Positions 8,141 through 16,349 of a DNA stretch of 64,000 nucleotides are shown here, piece by piece (the stretch's first letter is position 1; every line of letters starts with the position of its first letter). The notes beneath the pieces are model-generated. The model saw only the letters and a list, made by a program, of their open reading frames with translations. It did not search any database and was not told where the DNA came from. The translations under genes were made by a program, and so were the position numbers. Source of the stretch: Micromonospora thermarum (GTDB lineage: Bacteria; Actinomycetota; Actinomycetes; Mycobacteriales; Micromonosporaceae); the NCBI RefSeq assembly GCF_012034245.1, contig NZ_JAATEO010000007.1, positions 62,001 through 126,000 on the forward strand, in the 5' to 3' direction.

Positions 8141-8896
8141 TTACTCGGGCTCGGTGTCGTCGTGCGGCCACCGGGCCAGCTCAGCCGACAGCTCATCCAG
8201 GAGCGCGTCGACCTGGCCATGGTTGTATCCGCGCATCGCGATGGGCAGATTCTTGCGGGCGTCGTCGAGCTCTGCCCGGGCCCCGTAGCGCTGCAACCCG
8301 TTGCCCGAGAGCAGCGCGTCCTGGGCCCGCCGGATCAGCTCGTCGACCCGGGTCGGCTCGTACCCGCGCAGCCCGATGGTGAGGTCCGGCGAGTCGAACC
8401 GGGCCCGGCGTAGCTGCCGCACGTCCGTGAAGCGACCTCCGGCGAAGCGGGCCAGGGCCTCTGCCACCTCATCCACTGGTTGCCGGACGTCGTCCAGCTC
8501 GAGGAGGACCAGACCCGCGCGGCCGTCCAGCGGGCTCTTGCCGTCGAGTGGGCGATCGATGGTCGATCCGGCCGGTACCAGCAACAACGTTGGGGACGTC
8601 GGCTTGTTGCGGCCGATCGTCGGCACCGGCTCGTCGAGAACGAGCGCGTCGATCTCGGCCCAGGACACCAGCCGGTTGAGCCCGGCGGCCCGCAGAGTCA
8701 GCCCGTCCGCTCCGATGTGGAACCGGAACGGCCGGAGCTCGCTGACGACGAGCGCGCCGCCGAGCAGCAGAGCGAAGCCACCGAGGATCCACGCTCCGAT
8801 GGAGCTGCCCGCGATGCCGCAGAGCAACACGAGCCCGCCGCCGGCGACGAACACGATGCCCATGACCAGGAGACGCCTGCTTCTGCGCAGCTCCAC
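8141..8896 (-). CDS. Membrane protein with PH-like domain and two DivIVA-like motifs
   Basis: 251 residues. Two adjacent hydrophobic helices (residues about 9-50) lead into a region resembling bacterial PH domains (FRFHIGADGLTLRAAG, then WAEIDAL). The C-terminal 90 residues contain two related segments, LRGYEPTRVDELIRRAQDAL and MRGYNHGQVDALLDELSAEL, of the RGY..xxVD type found at the start of actinobacterial DivIVA domains. A role near the membrane or septum is possible but not shown. It separates the two DGPF units and is transcribed against them. Confidence 0.7.
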   Translation of the reverse strand: MELRRSRRLLVMGIVFVAGGGLVLLCGIAGSSIGAWILGGFALLLGGALVVSELRPFRFHIGADGLTLRAAGLNRLVSWAEIDALVLDEPVPTIGRNKPTSPTLLLVPAGSTIDRPLDGKSPLDGRAGLVLLELDDVRQPVDEVAEALARFAGGRFTDVRQLRRARFDSPDLTIGLRGYEPTRVDELIRRAQDALLSGNGLQRYGARAELDDARKNLPIAMRGYNHGQVDALLDELSAELARWPHDDTEPE

Positions 8897-8967
8897 GCCC
8901 GTACCTCGATCCTCTTTGCGGCCGTCGGAGAGAGAATCGCACGGCGAGGCAAGGGCACCGCTTAAAA

Positions 8968-9020
8968 AAATCTTGAGTACGCATGTCGGATCCGGGTCGG
9001 CCCGATCGACGCGTCAGTGA
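8968..9020 (+). promoter_or_regulatory. Candidate ECF42-dependent promoter, copy 2
   Basis: Second copy of the 53-base block (see 6984-7036), with the same spacing between AAATCTTGA and the 39-base core and two core mismatches. TGTCGG is at 8984-8989. The DGPF start codon at 9075 is 54 bases downstream. Confidence 0.7.
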
Positions 9021-9074
9021 AAGCCCGATACGGAGTCCGCTTCGCGCGGACCTGTTCGTGAGAGGAAGTCTGAG

Positions 9075-9440
9075 ATGCGCTACATGCTGATGCACAAGCT
9101 CGACGAGAACCAGCCGCGCGCCTTCGACCCGAGCCCCGAGTTCATCGAGAAGATGGGCGCCTTCATCGAGGAGGCGCAGAAGGCCGGCGTATTCCTGGCC
9201 GGTGAGGGCCTGGAGAAGAGCAGCAAGGAGTCCGGCCGGATCACCGCCGAGAAGGGCAAGGTGACCGTCACCGACGGGCCCTTCACCGAGACGAAGGAGC
9301 TGATCGCGGGGTTCGCGATCCTGGAGGTGCGGGACAAGGACGAGGCGATGGAGTGGGGGCGGCGGTTCACCAACCTCTTCATCGAGGACGGGGTCGACGT
9401 CGAGGTCGACGTCCGCCGGGTCTTCGAGTTTCCGGCCTGA
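9075..9440 (+). CDS. YciI-related DGPF protein, second copy
   Basis: 121 residues. RYMLMHKLDENQPRAFDPSP and KVTVTDGPFTETKELIAGFA match the 7728 copy closely, with divergence mainly in the middle and C-terminus. GAGAGGAAG precedes ATG 9075. It is monocistronic behind promoter copy 2 and followed by a strong terminator. Same regulon inference as the first copy; function unknown. Confidence 0.92.
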   Translation: MRYMLMHKLDENQPRAFDPSPEFIEKMGAFIEEAQKAGVFLAGEGLEKSSKESGRITAEKGKVTVTDGPFTETKELIAGFAILEVRDKDEAMEWGRRFTNLFIEDGVDVEVDVRRVFEFPA

Positions 9441-9450
9441 GCAGGGGTAC

Positions 9451-9486
9451 GACTGGGGAGCCGGCGCGGTGGCCGGCTCCCCAGTC
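9451..9486. terminator. Perfect 15-bp GC hairpin terminator
   Basis: Arms 9451-9465 (GACTGGGGAGCCGGC) and 9472-9486 are fully complementary with a 6-base loop, between the convergent genes ending at 9440 and 9531. Confidence 0.88.
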
Positions 9487-9530
9487 CCGTCTGCGGTTGG
9501 TTCGCTTGAGTACCGGGACGGTGCGTGGGG

Positions 9531-12500
9531 CTAATGCATCGTGACCCGTACCACGTCCCGTGCCGTCTCGATCTCTCGCTCGACCAAGCGGATCAGGATC
9601 ATCTTCTGGCCGGAGCCGTACTCGTCGGTGTCCATGCGGAAGGTCCAGTCCGTCAGGCCCGTGGCGGCCCGCCACCCGGCCGGATCGGCCGCGCCGTTGC
9701 GGTCCACCACCTGCCACTGCACCACCGCGTTCGGCGTCACCGTGAACGTGCTCGCCGTCACCGCCGACGTGGTGCTGTCCTGGCGCGCCCGCGCGTAGAC
9801 GGTGTGCTCACCGACCGGCAGCTTGCCGAGGGACACCGACCAGGTGCCGGTCGTCGAGTCGAGTTCCGCCTCCACCGGATTGCCGAACGACGCGTCGTCG
9901 ACCGATACCTCGACCCGGCGCTGGCTCGGGTGGTCGCCCGCGCCGGTCGGGTCCTCGCCCAGGTCGGGGAAGGTGTACCGCCCGCCGGCGCGCACCGTCT
10001 CGTCCTCGGACACCGCCGTGCCGTCCGCCGGCGAGTCGATCGTCACCCCGAAGTCCAGCCCGCTCGGCGGCAGCGGCGCGGGCGTGATCTGTACGCGGGA
10101 CGCGTGCTGACCTTCGAACCCGAACGCCCATGACCGCGCACCGAGCAGTTGCACCTGGAACGTGAGCTGCTCCCCGGTGAACGCCGGCCGGTTGGTGCGG
10201 AACGAGTAGGCGTACCGGGTCCAGCAGGTCTCGCCGAGGGTGGCGCACGTTGCGCCGCCCGGCCCGCTGCCAAGCACCGGCTGGGCCAGCCCTTCGCCCG
10301 TGCCGATCTCGCGGTCGGTGGCCATCAGGACGCCGACCGGCCGGATCACGGCGGGTGTCTCACCGGCGATGTACAGCTCCACATTGACCGTCGACTCGGC
10401 GGGCAGCGGCGCGTCGAGGGTGTCCGTACTGGCGAAGATGCCCACCGGCCGGTACGCCGCGACCACCGACGTGACCCGGGACTCGAAGCAGGGTTCCAGG
10501 TCGCCCGCGCTGTCCGCGCGGTCCATGTACTGCTCGTTGTCCGTCGCCGCGCAGCCGCTCACGCCGGGCGTCGACGCGACACGGCGGTGCAGCCAGTACG
10601 ACAGGGTGTTGTCACCGAGCGGCTGGAGCGTGGATTGTGCCGCGGGCGACTTGGCCGCCGCGACCTTCTGCAGTACGGCCAGCGCGCCAGCCGAGGTGGC
10701 CACGTCGGCGAGGTCCACGCCGAGCCCGCTGGCGAGCGCCGAGGAGTCGGCCTTGCCGTCGCCGTCTCGGTCGAAGCCACCCCACAGCGTGTCCCGCACG
10801 GCCCGGTCGTAGGCGAAGAACTGGTCCTCGAACGGCCGCTCCGGCAGTTGCGCCTCGCCGAGCAGGACGGCGACTGCCCGCTGGGCGGCCTCCGGGGTGG
10901 CTGCCCCGTACCCCTCGAAGAGCACGTTCGGCTCGCCCGTGTACGGCGCGGTCAGCGGGTACGCGTACGGCGCTCCCGTCTTGTCCCGCCCGAGCGGCAG
11001 GGCGCTCTTGAGCACGGCCTGCCGCAGCTCGTCGCGGGTCAGCTTGCCGTCGGCGAGGTAGCCACTCTCCGCGCGGGGCACGCCCACCGCCACCGCCTGA
11101 CCGGGGCGCTGCCCCGCGGCGCCGTCGCCGAGAGCGGCCCGCACCTGGGCGAGCACCGTGCCGAAAACCCCCGCGGTGTATGGCGTCGCGGCCGAGGTGC
11201 CGCCGAAGGCGCACTGGCCCACCGTGCCGGTCCGGCAGGCCGAGGGCAGGTTGCCATCACCCCAGGACGACAGGTGTACCGGGATGCCGTCGCCGACGAT
11301 CGCCCGCTGGTTGTCGCGCCGGATCGCGCCCACGGTGATGTTCCAGTCCGGCCCGGTCTGGTCGGAGTGCCAGGTGCTCACCGGTACGTCGAACGCGTTG
11401 CCGACCCCGTTGCCGGCGGCGAACAGGGTGGTCTGGCCGCGCTCGGCCGCCCGCTTGGTCACGTCCTGCCCGTTAACGATGGGACCGACGGGCGCGCCGC
11501 CGACGTAGCCGAACGAGTTGCTGGAGATGTCGACCCAGGGCAGTTTGGCCACGACGGTTTCGTCCAGCGCCTCGACGACCACCAGCAGGCAGGTCGGGCA
11601 GTAGCCGTACCGGTTGCCGGCGGAGACCGACGCGGATCCCGAGCCGTGCCCGTTGTCGTCCAGGATCGGATGCGGGTCGTCGGATGACGTGACCCCGGTC
11701 GAGCCACCGGCGTCCACCGCTCCGATGATCTTCGTGCCCGGGATCCAATACATCGAGCCCGCCTGGACCGTGGTGTTCCCCGACCAGATCTTGGTGTCCT
11801 CCGGCGGGAAGTAGCCCCGGCCGAGCGTGATGTTCAGCGCCTTGGCGTCCTTGGGATAGCCGGGAACGTACTCGCCGGGGTGCCGGGTGAAGTTCCAAGT
11901 CAGCGCGAGGACGTCCGGGTCCGGGTAGGTCTGCGCGGAGAACTCGAGGTGATACGGGTTGATGCCGGTGTCGGCGATGCCGATCACGGTCAGCGGGGTG
12001 GTCTTCGTGGCGATCACCGCCGGGTCGGCCACCAGCACGCTGGTGGTCTCCCGCCGCTCTAGTCCCGCCGCGTCGGTGGCCTTCAGCGTCACCAGGTGCC
12101 GCCCCTCGGGCAGGTGCGCGGTCACCGAGGCGCCGGCGGTCTCGAACACCCCGTCGCTGTCGAGGTCCCAGGCCGCGGCGACCGGCGCTGCTCCGCCCTT
12201 GACCGTGCCGCGCAACGCCTGCTCGGCGCCGGTCGCGAACGCGTACGGCCCGCCGGAGGTCACCTCGGGCCGCGGGTCGGCGGCGCCGGTCTCGCCGGTC
12301 ACCACGACCCGTACCTGCTCGGGCGGCACGGTGGCGAACTTGACCGCGACCGCCCGCCAGGCACCGGGCGCGGGCGAGGCGACGACCGCCTCCTCCGGCT
12401 GGCCGGCCGAGGCGCCGGACGATGCCACCCGGGCACCCGTCGGGTCGTACACCTCCAGGTCATAGTCGTTGACGGCGTTGGTAAAGGAGAGCTTGACGGT

Positions 12501-13103
12501 GATCCGCCGGGTCCCGGCCGGCACCGCAAAGCCGAACTCCAGCTTCTCCCCGGTCGCCACGGTCCCCGGGGTGAGGTCGCTGTTCGTCCGGTCGAGCAGC
12601 GTGGTCTCGCCGGCCTGGTAAACCACGGCGCGTGCGGTGTCCGATGTGGACTTCCCGGTGGCGTCCCGCACGGTCAGGGTCACCGGGTAGCTGCCGGCGG
12701 CCAGGCCGGTGGTGTCCAGCTCGGTGCTGGACGCGTCGGGGCTGATGAGTTTGCCGGCCGGACTGGACCAGGAGAACTGGTACGGGGCGGTGCCGCCGTA
12801 CGCCGAGCCGAGCAGGACCGCGCGCTCGCCGGCGGTGACGAACGGACTGTCGCCGGCATCGGCGACCAGCGGCGCCGGCGCGGGCGCGGGGGTCGTGGCT
12901 GCGGGGTCGGCCGTCCCGGCGACCGGGACCGTACCCGACAACGGTGCCGACACCTTGCCGTTCTTCACGGGCTTGCCATCGACGGTGGCGATCGTGACGG
13001 TCGCTGAGGTCGCCGCACCGGCGGTGCCCGGTGGGAGGGCGACGAGCAGGGCGAGTGTCGCGACGCCGGCCGCGACAAGGGCGCCTCGTGTCTTGGTGGA
13101 CAC
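9531..13103 (-). CDS. Secreted multidomain subtilisin-like (S8) serine protease
   Basis: 1190 residues. A Sec signal peptide (residues 1-31, KTRGALVAAGVATLALLVA ending GTAGAA) is followed by PKD-like beta domains near 75-155 and 280-360 and a pre-peptidase C-terminal-type domain near 165-270. The S8 catalytic domain follows from about 370. The triad is intact: D378 (IADTGIN), H486 (NGHGS) and S637 (GGTSAATP). About 400 residues follow, including a segment resembling EF-hand Ca sites (FDRDGDGKAD) and an Ig-like beta region at the end. No LPXTG anchor or terminal helix is seen, so secretion into the medium is expected. GTG 13103 follows AAAGGGGAA. Confidence 0.93.
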   Translation of the reverse strand: MSTKTRGALVAAGVATLALLVALPPGTAGAATSATVTIATVDGKPVKNGKVSAPLSGTVPVAGTADPAATTPAPAPAPLVADAGDSPFVTAGERAVLLGSAYGGTAPYQFSWSSPAGKLISPDASSTELDTTGLAAGSYPVTLTVRDATGKSTSDTARAVVYQAGETTLLDRTNSDLTPGTVATGEKLEFGFAVPAGTRRITVKLSFTNAVNDYDLEVYDPTGARVASSGASAGQPEEAVVASPAPGAWRAVAVKFATVPPEQVRVVVTGETGAADPRPEVTSGGPYAFATGAEQALRGTVKGGAAPVAAAWDLDSDGVFETAGASVTAHLPEGRHLVTLKATDAAGLERRETTSVLVADPAVIATKTTPLTVIGIADTGINPYHLEFSAQTYPDPDVLALTWNFTRHPGEYVPGYPKDAKALNITLGRGYFPPEDTKIWSGNTTVQAGSMYWIPGTKIIGAVDAGGSTGVTSSDDPHPILDDNGHGSGSASVSAGNRYGYCPTCLLVVVEALDETVVAKLPWVDISSNSFGYVGGAPVGPIVNGQDVTKRAAERGQTTLFAAGNGVGNAFDVPVSTWHSDQTGPDWNITVGAIRRDNQRAIVGDGIPVHLSSWGDGNLPSACRTGTVGQCAFGGTSAATPYTAGVFGTVLAQVRAALGDGAAGQRPGQAVAVGVPRAESGYLADGKLTRDELRQAVLKSALPLGRDKTGAPYAYPLTAPYTGEPNVLFEGYGAATPEAAQRAVAVLLGEAQLPERPFEDQFFAYDRAVRDTLWGGFDRDGDGKADSSALASGLGVDLADVATSAGALAVLQKVAAAKSPAAQSTLQPLGDNTLSYWLHRRVASTPGVSGCAATDNEQYMDRADSAGDLEPCFESRVTSVVAAYRPVGIFASTDTLDAPLPAESTVNVELYIAGETPAVIRPVGVLMATDREIGTGEGLAQPVLGSGPGGATCATLGETCWTRYAYSFRTNRPAFTGEQLTFQVQLLGARSWAFGFEGQHASRVQITPAPLPPSGLDFGVTIDSPADGTAVSEDETVRAGGRYTFPDLGEDPTGAGDHPSQRRVEVSVDDASFGNPVEAELDSTTGTWSVSLGKLPVGEHTVYARARQDSTTSAVTASTFTVTPNAVVQWQVVDRNGAADPAGWRAATGLTDWTFRMDTDEYGSGQKMILIRLVEREIETARDVVRVTMH

Positions 13104-13253
13104 GCGGGTTCCCCTTTCACTGGGAGGGAAGACCGACGGAAGCCTGTCCTACCGATGTATCGCCCAGGCCACCTGCGGCGTAACAGCCGCTCGACGCCGC
13201 TGCGCTCGCAACCATCCGCCAGTCGGTCATACCGCCAGTCGCGGACTCGGAAT

Positions 13254-13288
13254 CGGGTAGGGGTCCGGGCGAACCGGACCCCTACCCG
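13254..13288. terminator. Perfect 15-bp hairpin terminator
   Basis: Arms 13254-13268 (CGGGTAGGGGTCCGG) and 13274-13288 are fully complementary around a 5-base loop, 13 bases beyond the stop of the reverse-strand hydrolase at 13301. Confidence 0.88.
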
Positions 13289-13300
13289 CATCACGACAGC

Positions 13301-15073
13301 TCAGGACCGCTCGAACCGCAGCGAGGTATCGACCGGGAGGGTGAGCCGGGCGTCGGCCAGATCCAGCACGATCGTCGACCCGTCGGCCACCGGTTGCAGG
13401 CTCGGCTGGTCACCCACGGTGTTACCGGCCGCCACCAGCACGATCCGGCTACCGGCTTGGACGACCGTGTCCTGCGGGAAGAAGTCGACGTTTACCCGCT
13501 GCGGCAGACCAGCGACGCTCAACCGGCCGGCCGCCGGATCCGTCACGTGGTTGAGGCTCTGCGCCGCCCAGTTGATCGGGCGCTCAGTGCCGTCGGCCCG
13601 CCGTTCGATCAGCGACAGCACCAGGCTGGCCCGGTTGCCGCTGGCGGTGACCGTGGCCTGATACCTGGGCATGCCGGACAGCACCATGTCGCGGTTCAGC
13701 GGGGCCGAGGCGAAGAGCACCTTGCCGTTGCCGAGGCCACTGCTGGACTCCTCGGCCTCCGTGGCGAGCCGACCCTGGTAGTCGTAGTAGTGCACCGAGC
13801 CGGTGCCTGGTGCGGTGCGGAGGCTGCCATCGGCGCGCGGGTACAGCTCCACTGCGTCCCGGACACCCAGCAGCCAGTCCTTCTCGTGCCGCCACCGTCC
13901 GGCGTCGTCCTGAACCTGGACGGCCGGCGCGGCGAGGATGCCGGTGTTGCGTTCCTTCAGGAACTGGTCGAACCAGGCAACCATCACCTGCTCCCACCAG
14001 TCGGCGCGCGCCGGCCACGCGTGCGCCCACTGGCCCAGCCATGCCTTGAACGGCACCCCGGTCCGTTGCACATCGGCCAGCCAATCGGCCATGTTGTGCG
14101 GCTTCACGTTCCAGTCCTGCAGGCCATGGATGTAGAAGACACTCGCCCGCTGCCGGTTCGGCGTGGCGCGCAACTCGGCACCGAAGTCACGCAACTGCCA
14201 GTACCCGTCCTTGTTCCCGTTGACGGTGGAGGTGACGCCGCCCTCCTGGACCCAAACCTGCTCGGAGCAGACCTCGCCGGCGACGGCGCCCGGTATGTGC
14301 ACCGGATCGCGCAGTTGGGTGCTGCCGGTGTACAGGCCGACCGGACTGAGCCCCACCAGGGTCCAGTAGTAGGTGTTGAACCCGAAACCCTGGATGTTGA
14401 TCGGCACTCCGTTGACGAAGTTGTACTTGTACAGGTCAGAGATTCCGCTGATCGGCACGATCGTCTTGAGCGACGGTGGCGCTTCCACCCACACGTCCTG
14501 TGGTGCGGTGCCGTCGTAGCTGACGCCCATCAGCCCGACCCGCCCGTTCGACCATGGCTGATGGCCGTAGTGTTCGATCACCGCCGCGGTGTCCCGGGCC
14601 TCGGTCGGGCCACCGATGGTGAAGCAGCCCTCGGAGTTGCCGGTGCCGCGCAGCGACACGACGCCGTAGGCATAGCCGCGGGGCACCAGGACATCCGCAG
14701 CCCGCCCGAGTAGATGGCGGAGACCGCCCTCCAGCACCGGCGAGCCGCCACCGTAGTACGGCGTCACGTCGAGCACCACCGGGACCGGTTCGCTGACCGG
14801 CGGGCGAACGATCCAGCTGTCCACCATCGCGCCGTCGGGTGCGGCAATCCGATGGTGCTCGACGATCGAGCCGGTCACCGTCACCCCGGGGATCGGTTGG
14901 GACACATCGTGCAGGTACGCGGTGGTCGGCGGGCTGTCCGACACGGCCGGCGCCGGCGCGACCAACGGGGTTTCCCCGGCCGCCGGCGCCGGGGCTGCCG
15001 GGATCAGCAGGACCGCAGCCACCCCGGTCGGCAGCCACCAGCGAACGCTCCGTCTGCGAGTAGGCGACGTCAT
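13301..15073 (-). CDS. Secreted CocE/NonD-family (Xaa-Pro dipeptidyl-peptidase-like) hydrolase
   Basis: 590 residues from ATG 15073 (after GGGGGCGGCG). A twin-arginine-like N-terminus (TRRRSVRWWLPTG) and hydrophobic stretch ending AAPAPAAGE suggest export. The alpha/beta-hydrolase core carries nucleophile S185 (GVSYDG), D320 (HGLQDWNVKP) and H351 (WAHAW), the triad of the S15/CocE group. The C-terminal 200 residues form the jelly-roll typical of the family (X-Pro peptidase C-terminal domain). The substrate is a Pro-containing peptide or an ester; the sequence does not decide. It is transcribed in the same direction as the subtilase but has its own terminator. Confidence 0.88.
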   Translation of the reverse strand: MTSPTRRRSVRWWLPTGVAAVLLIPAAPAPAAGETPLVAPAPAVSDSPPTTAYLHDVSQPIPGVTVTGSIVEHHRIAAPDGAMVDSWIVRPPVSEPVPVVLDVTPYYGGGSPVLEGGLRHLLGRAADVLVPRGYAYGVVSLRGTGNSEGCFTIGGPTEARDTAAVIEHYGHQPWSNGRVGLMGVSYDGTAPQDVWVEAPPSLKTIVPISGISDLYKYNFVNGVPINIQGFGFNTYYWTLVGLSPVGLYTGSTQLRDPVHIPGAVAGEVCSEQVWVQEGGVTSTVNGNKDGYWQLRDFGAELRATPNRQRASVFYIHGLQDWNVKPHNMADWLADVQRTGVPFKAWLGQWAHAWPARADWWEQVMVAWFDQFLKERNTGILAAPAVQVQDDAGRWRHEKDWLLGVRDAVELYPRADGSLRTAPGTGSVHYYDYQGRLATEAEESSSGLGNGKVLFASAPLNRDMVLSGMPRYQATVTASGNRASLVLSLIERRADGTERPINWAAQSLNHVTDPAAGRLSVAGLPQRVNVDFFPQDTVVQAGSRIVLVAAGNTVGDQPSLQPVADGSTIVLDLADARLTLPVDTSLRFERS

Positions 15074-15276
15074 CGCCGCCCCCGTGCGGTCGGCGCAGAA
15101 GGTAACCGAACGACGGACACAAGGCCCTCCGAGAGGTGAGAAGGGATCGACGCTTGTGATATCTGCGCAGCTCACCAGAACGCAACAGCTGCGGCAGGTC
15201 GACGTCCGTCGGGGTCAGCCCGTGGCGCGTCCGCACCCCTCGGTCACATCCTCGGGGCCTGCCGCGTCGTCCGGGC

Positions 15277-16092
15277 ATGAGAGGGATCGTGCGCGGCCTC
15301 GCCGCGCTGCTGGCTGCGCTCGCTGTCGTGGTCGGCGTGTGGGCGTTGGTCGCACCGGACAGGTTCGCCGCGGCGGTCAACTTCCCGGAGCATCGGCACT
15401 TCGTCCATGACGTGGGCGCCTTCCAGCTCGGTATCGGGGCTACGCTCCTGCTGGCCCTGATCTGGGCGGACGGGCTCGCGGTCGCTCTTGGCGGGTACCT
15501 CGTAGGGGCGGTCGCACACACCGTGTCGCACATCGTCGACCGGAACGAGGGTGGCAGCGATCTGCAGACCTGGTTGATCGCGGTGTCGTCTCTCGTGGCC
15601 GCGGCTGCGCTGGTGGCGCGGTGGCGGGAGCTCGGCTGGGTGCTGGGTTTCGTGGCGCCGACTCGTGTGTCATCGTTCGTGCCGTTCGGGCGGCAGAAGA
15701 CCGTCGTGCTGACCACGTTCCGCCGGGACGGCACGCCGGTCGTGACGCCGGTCAGCATCGCGGTGGCGGATGATCGGGCGTACGTACGCAGCTTCGAGCG
15801 GGCGTGGAAGACGCGGCGGATCGCGCACAATCCTGCGGTGGTGGTGGCGCTGTCGACGGCGCGTGGCGTGGCGACCGGGCCGGGGGTGGCGGCTTTGGCG
15901 CGGCGCTTGACGGGTCCGGAGTATGTGGGGGCCGCCCGTGCACTGCGTCGGAAGTATCCGCTGCTGCACGGGGTGCTCGTGCCGCTGACGCATCGGGTCG
16001 GGCGGCGCCGGTTCGGCCGTACGGTTCACTTCGCGCTGGTCCCTGCCAGTGTGGACCGGGCTGAGGTGGCGGCACCCGAGGCGTGGTCCTGA
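15277..16092 (+). CDS. Fusion of a four-helix membrane domain to a PPOX-class F420-dependent oxidoreductase domain
   Basis: 271 residues. Residues 1-115 hold four hydrophobic helices, with a loop containing FPEHRHFVHDVGAFQLGIG and HTVSHIVD, as in small DoxX/DUF4345-like membrane proteins. From about 128 a split-barrel PNPOx/PPOX domain follows (KTVVLTTFRRDGTPVVTPVSIAVADDRAYVRS, then WKTRRIAHNPAVVVAL), the class that uses F420 or FMN. The two parts are usually separate proteins, so a membrane-tethered redox enzyme is inferred. No clear ribosome-binding site precedes ATG 15277. It is divergent from the hydrolase at 15073. Confidence 0.8.
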   Translation: MRGIVRGLAALLAALAVVVGVWALVAPDRFAAAVNFPEHRHFVHDVGAFQLGIGATLLLALIWADGLAVALGGYLVGAVAHTVSHIVDRNEGGSDLQTWLIAVSSLVAAAALVARWRELGWVLGFVAPTRVSSFVPFGRQKTVVLTTFRRDGTPVVTPVSIAVADDRAYVRSFERAWKTRRIAHNPAVVVALSTARGVATGPGVAALARRLTGPEYVGAARALRRKYPLLHGVLVPLTHRVGRRRFGRTVHFALVPASVDRAEVAAPEAWS

Positions 16093-16285
16093 ACGCCCGG
16101 CAAACGTGTGCCGAGCGGGACGGAGTGGTGAGGCGCGGCCGGTGCGCTGGCGCCTCATCTCATTTCCGGAATCAGCGAGACACGCGGGACGAGGCTCCCC
16201 ATGGGGGATCCGTCAAGGCCGTACGGACCACATACTGGATGCCTGATCAGGGCTGTCCGCGATCAGGCGGCGACCAGTGGGCAAC

Positions 16286-16303
16286 GTACGGCGCCGGCCG
16301 TAC
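16286..16303. terminator. Short hairpin downstream of the MMPL gene
   Basis: GTACGGC and GCCGTAC (7-bp perfect stem, 4-base loop) lie 47 bases after the stop of the reverse gene 16350-18482, in the 257-base gap 16093-16349. Nothing else is recognisable in that gap. Confidence 0.4.
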
Positions 16304-16349
16304 CGTCGGGGTGCGGCCGGCGCCCATGAGTTCTCCCGCAGCCGGGCTC

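Noticed and set aside
10149..11687. Forward open frame of 512 codons inside the subtilase gene
   Set aside because: Antisense shadow; the reverse frame carries the complete catalytic triad and domains.
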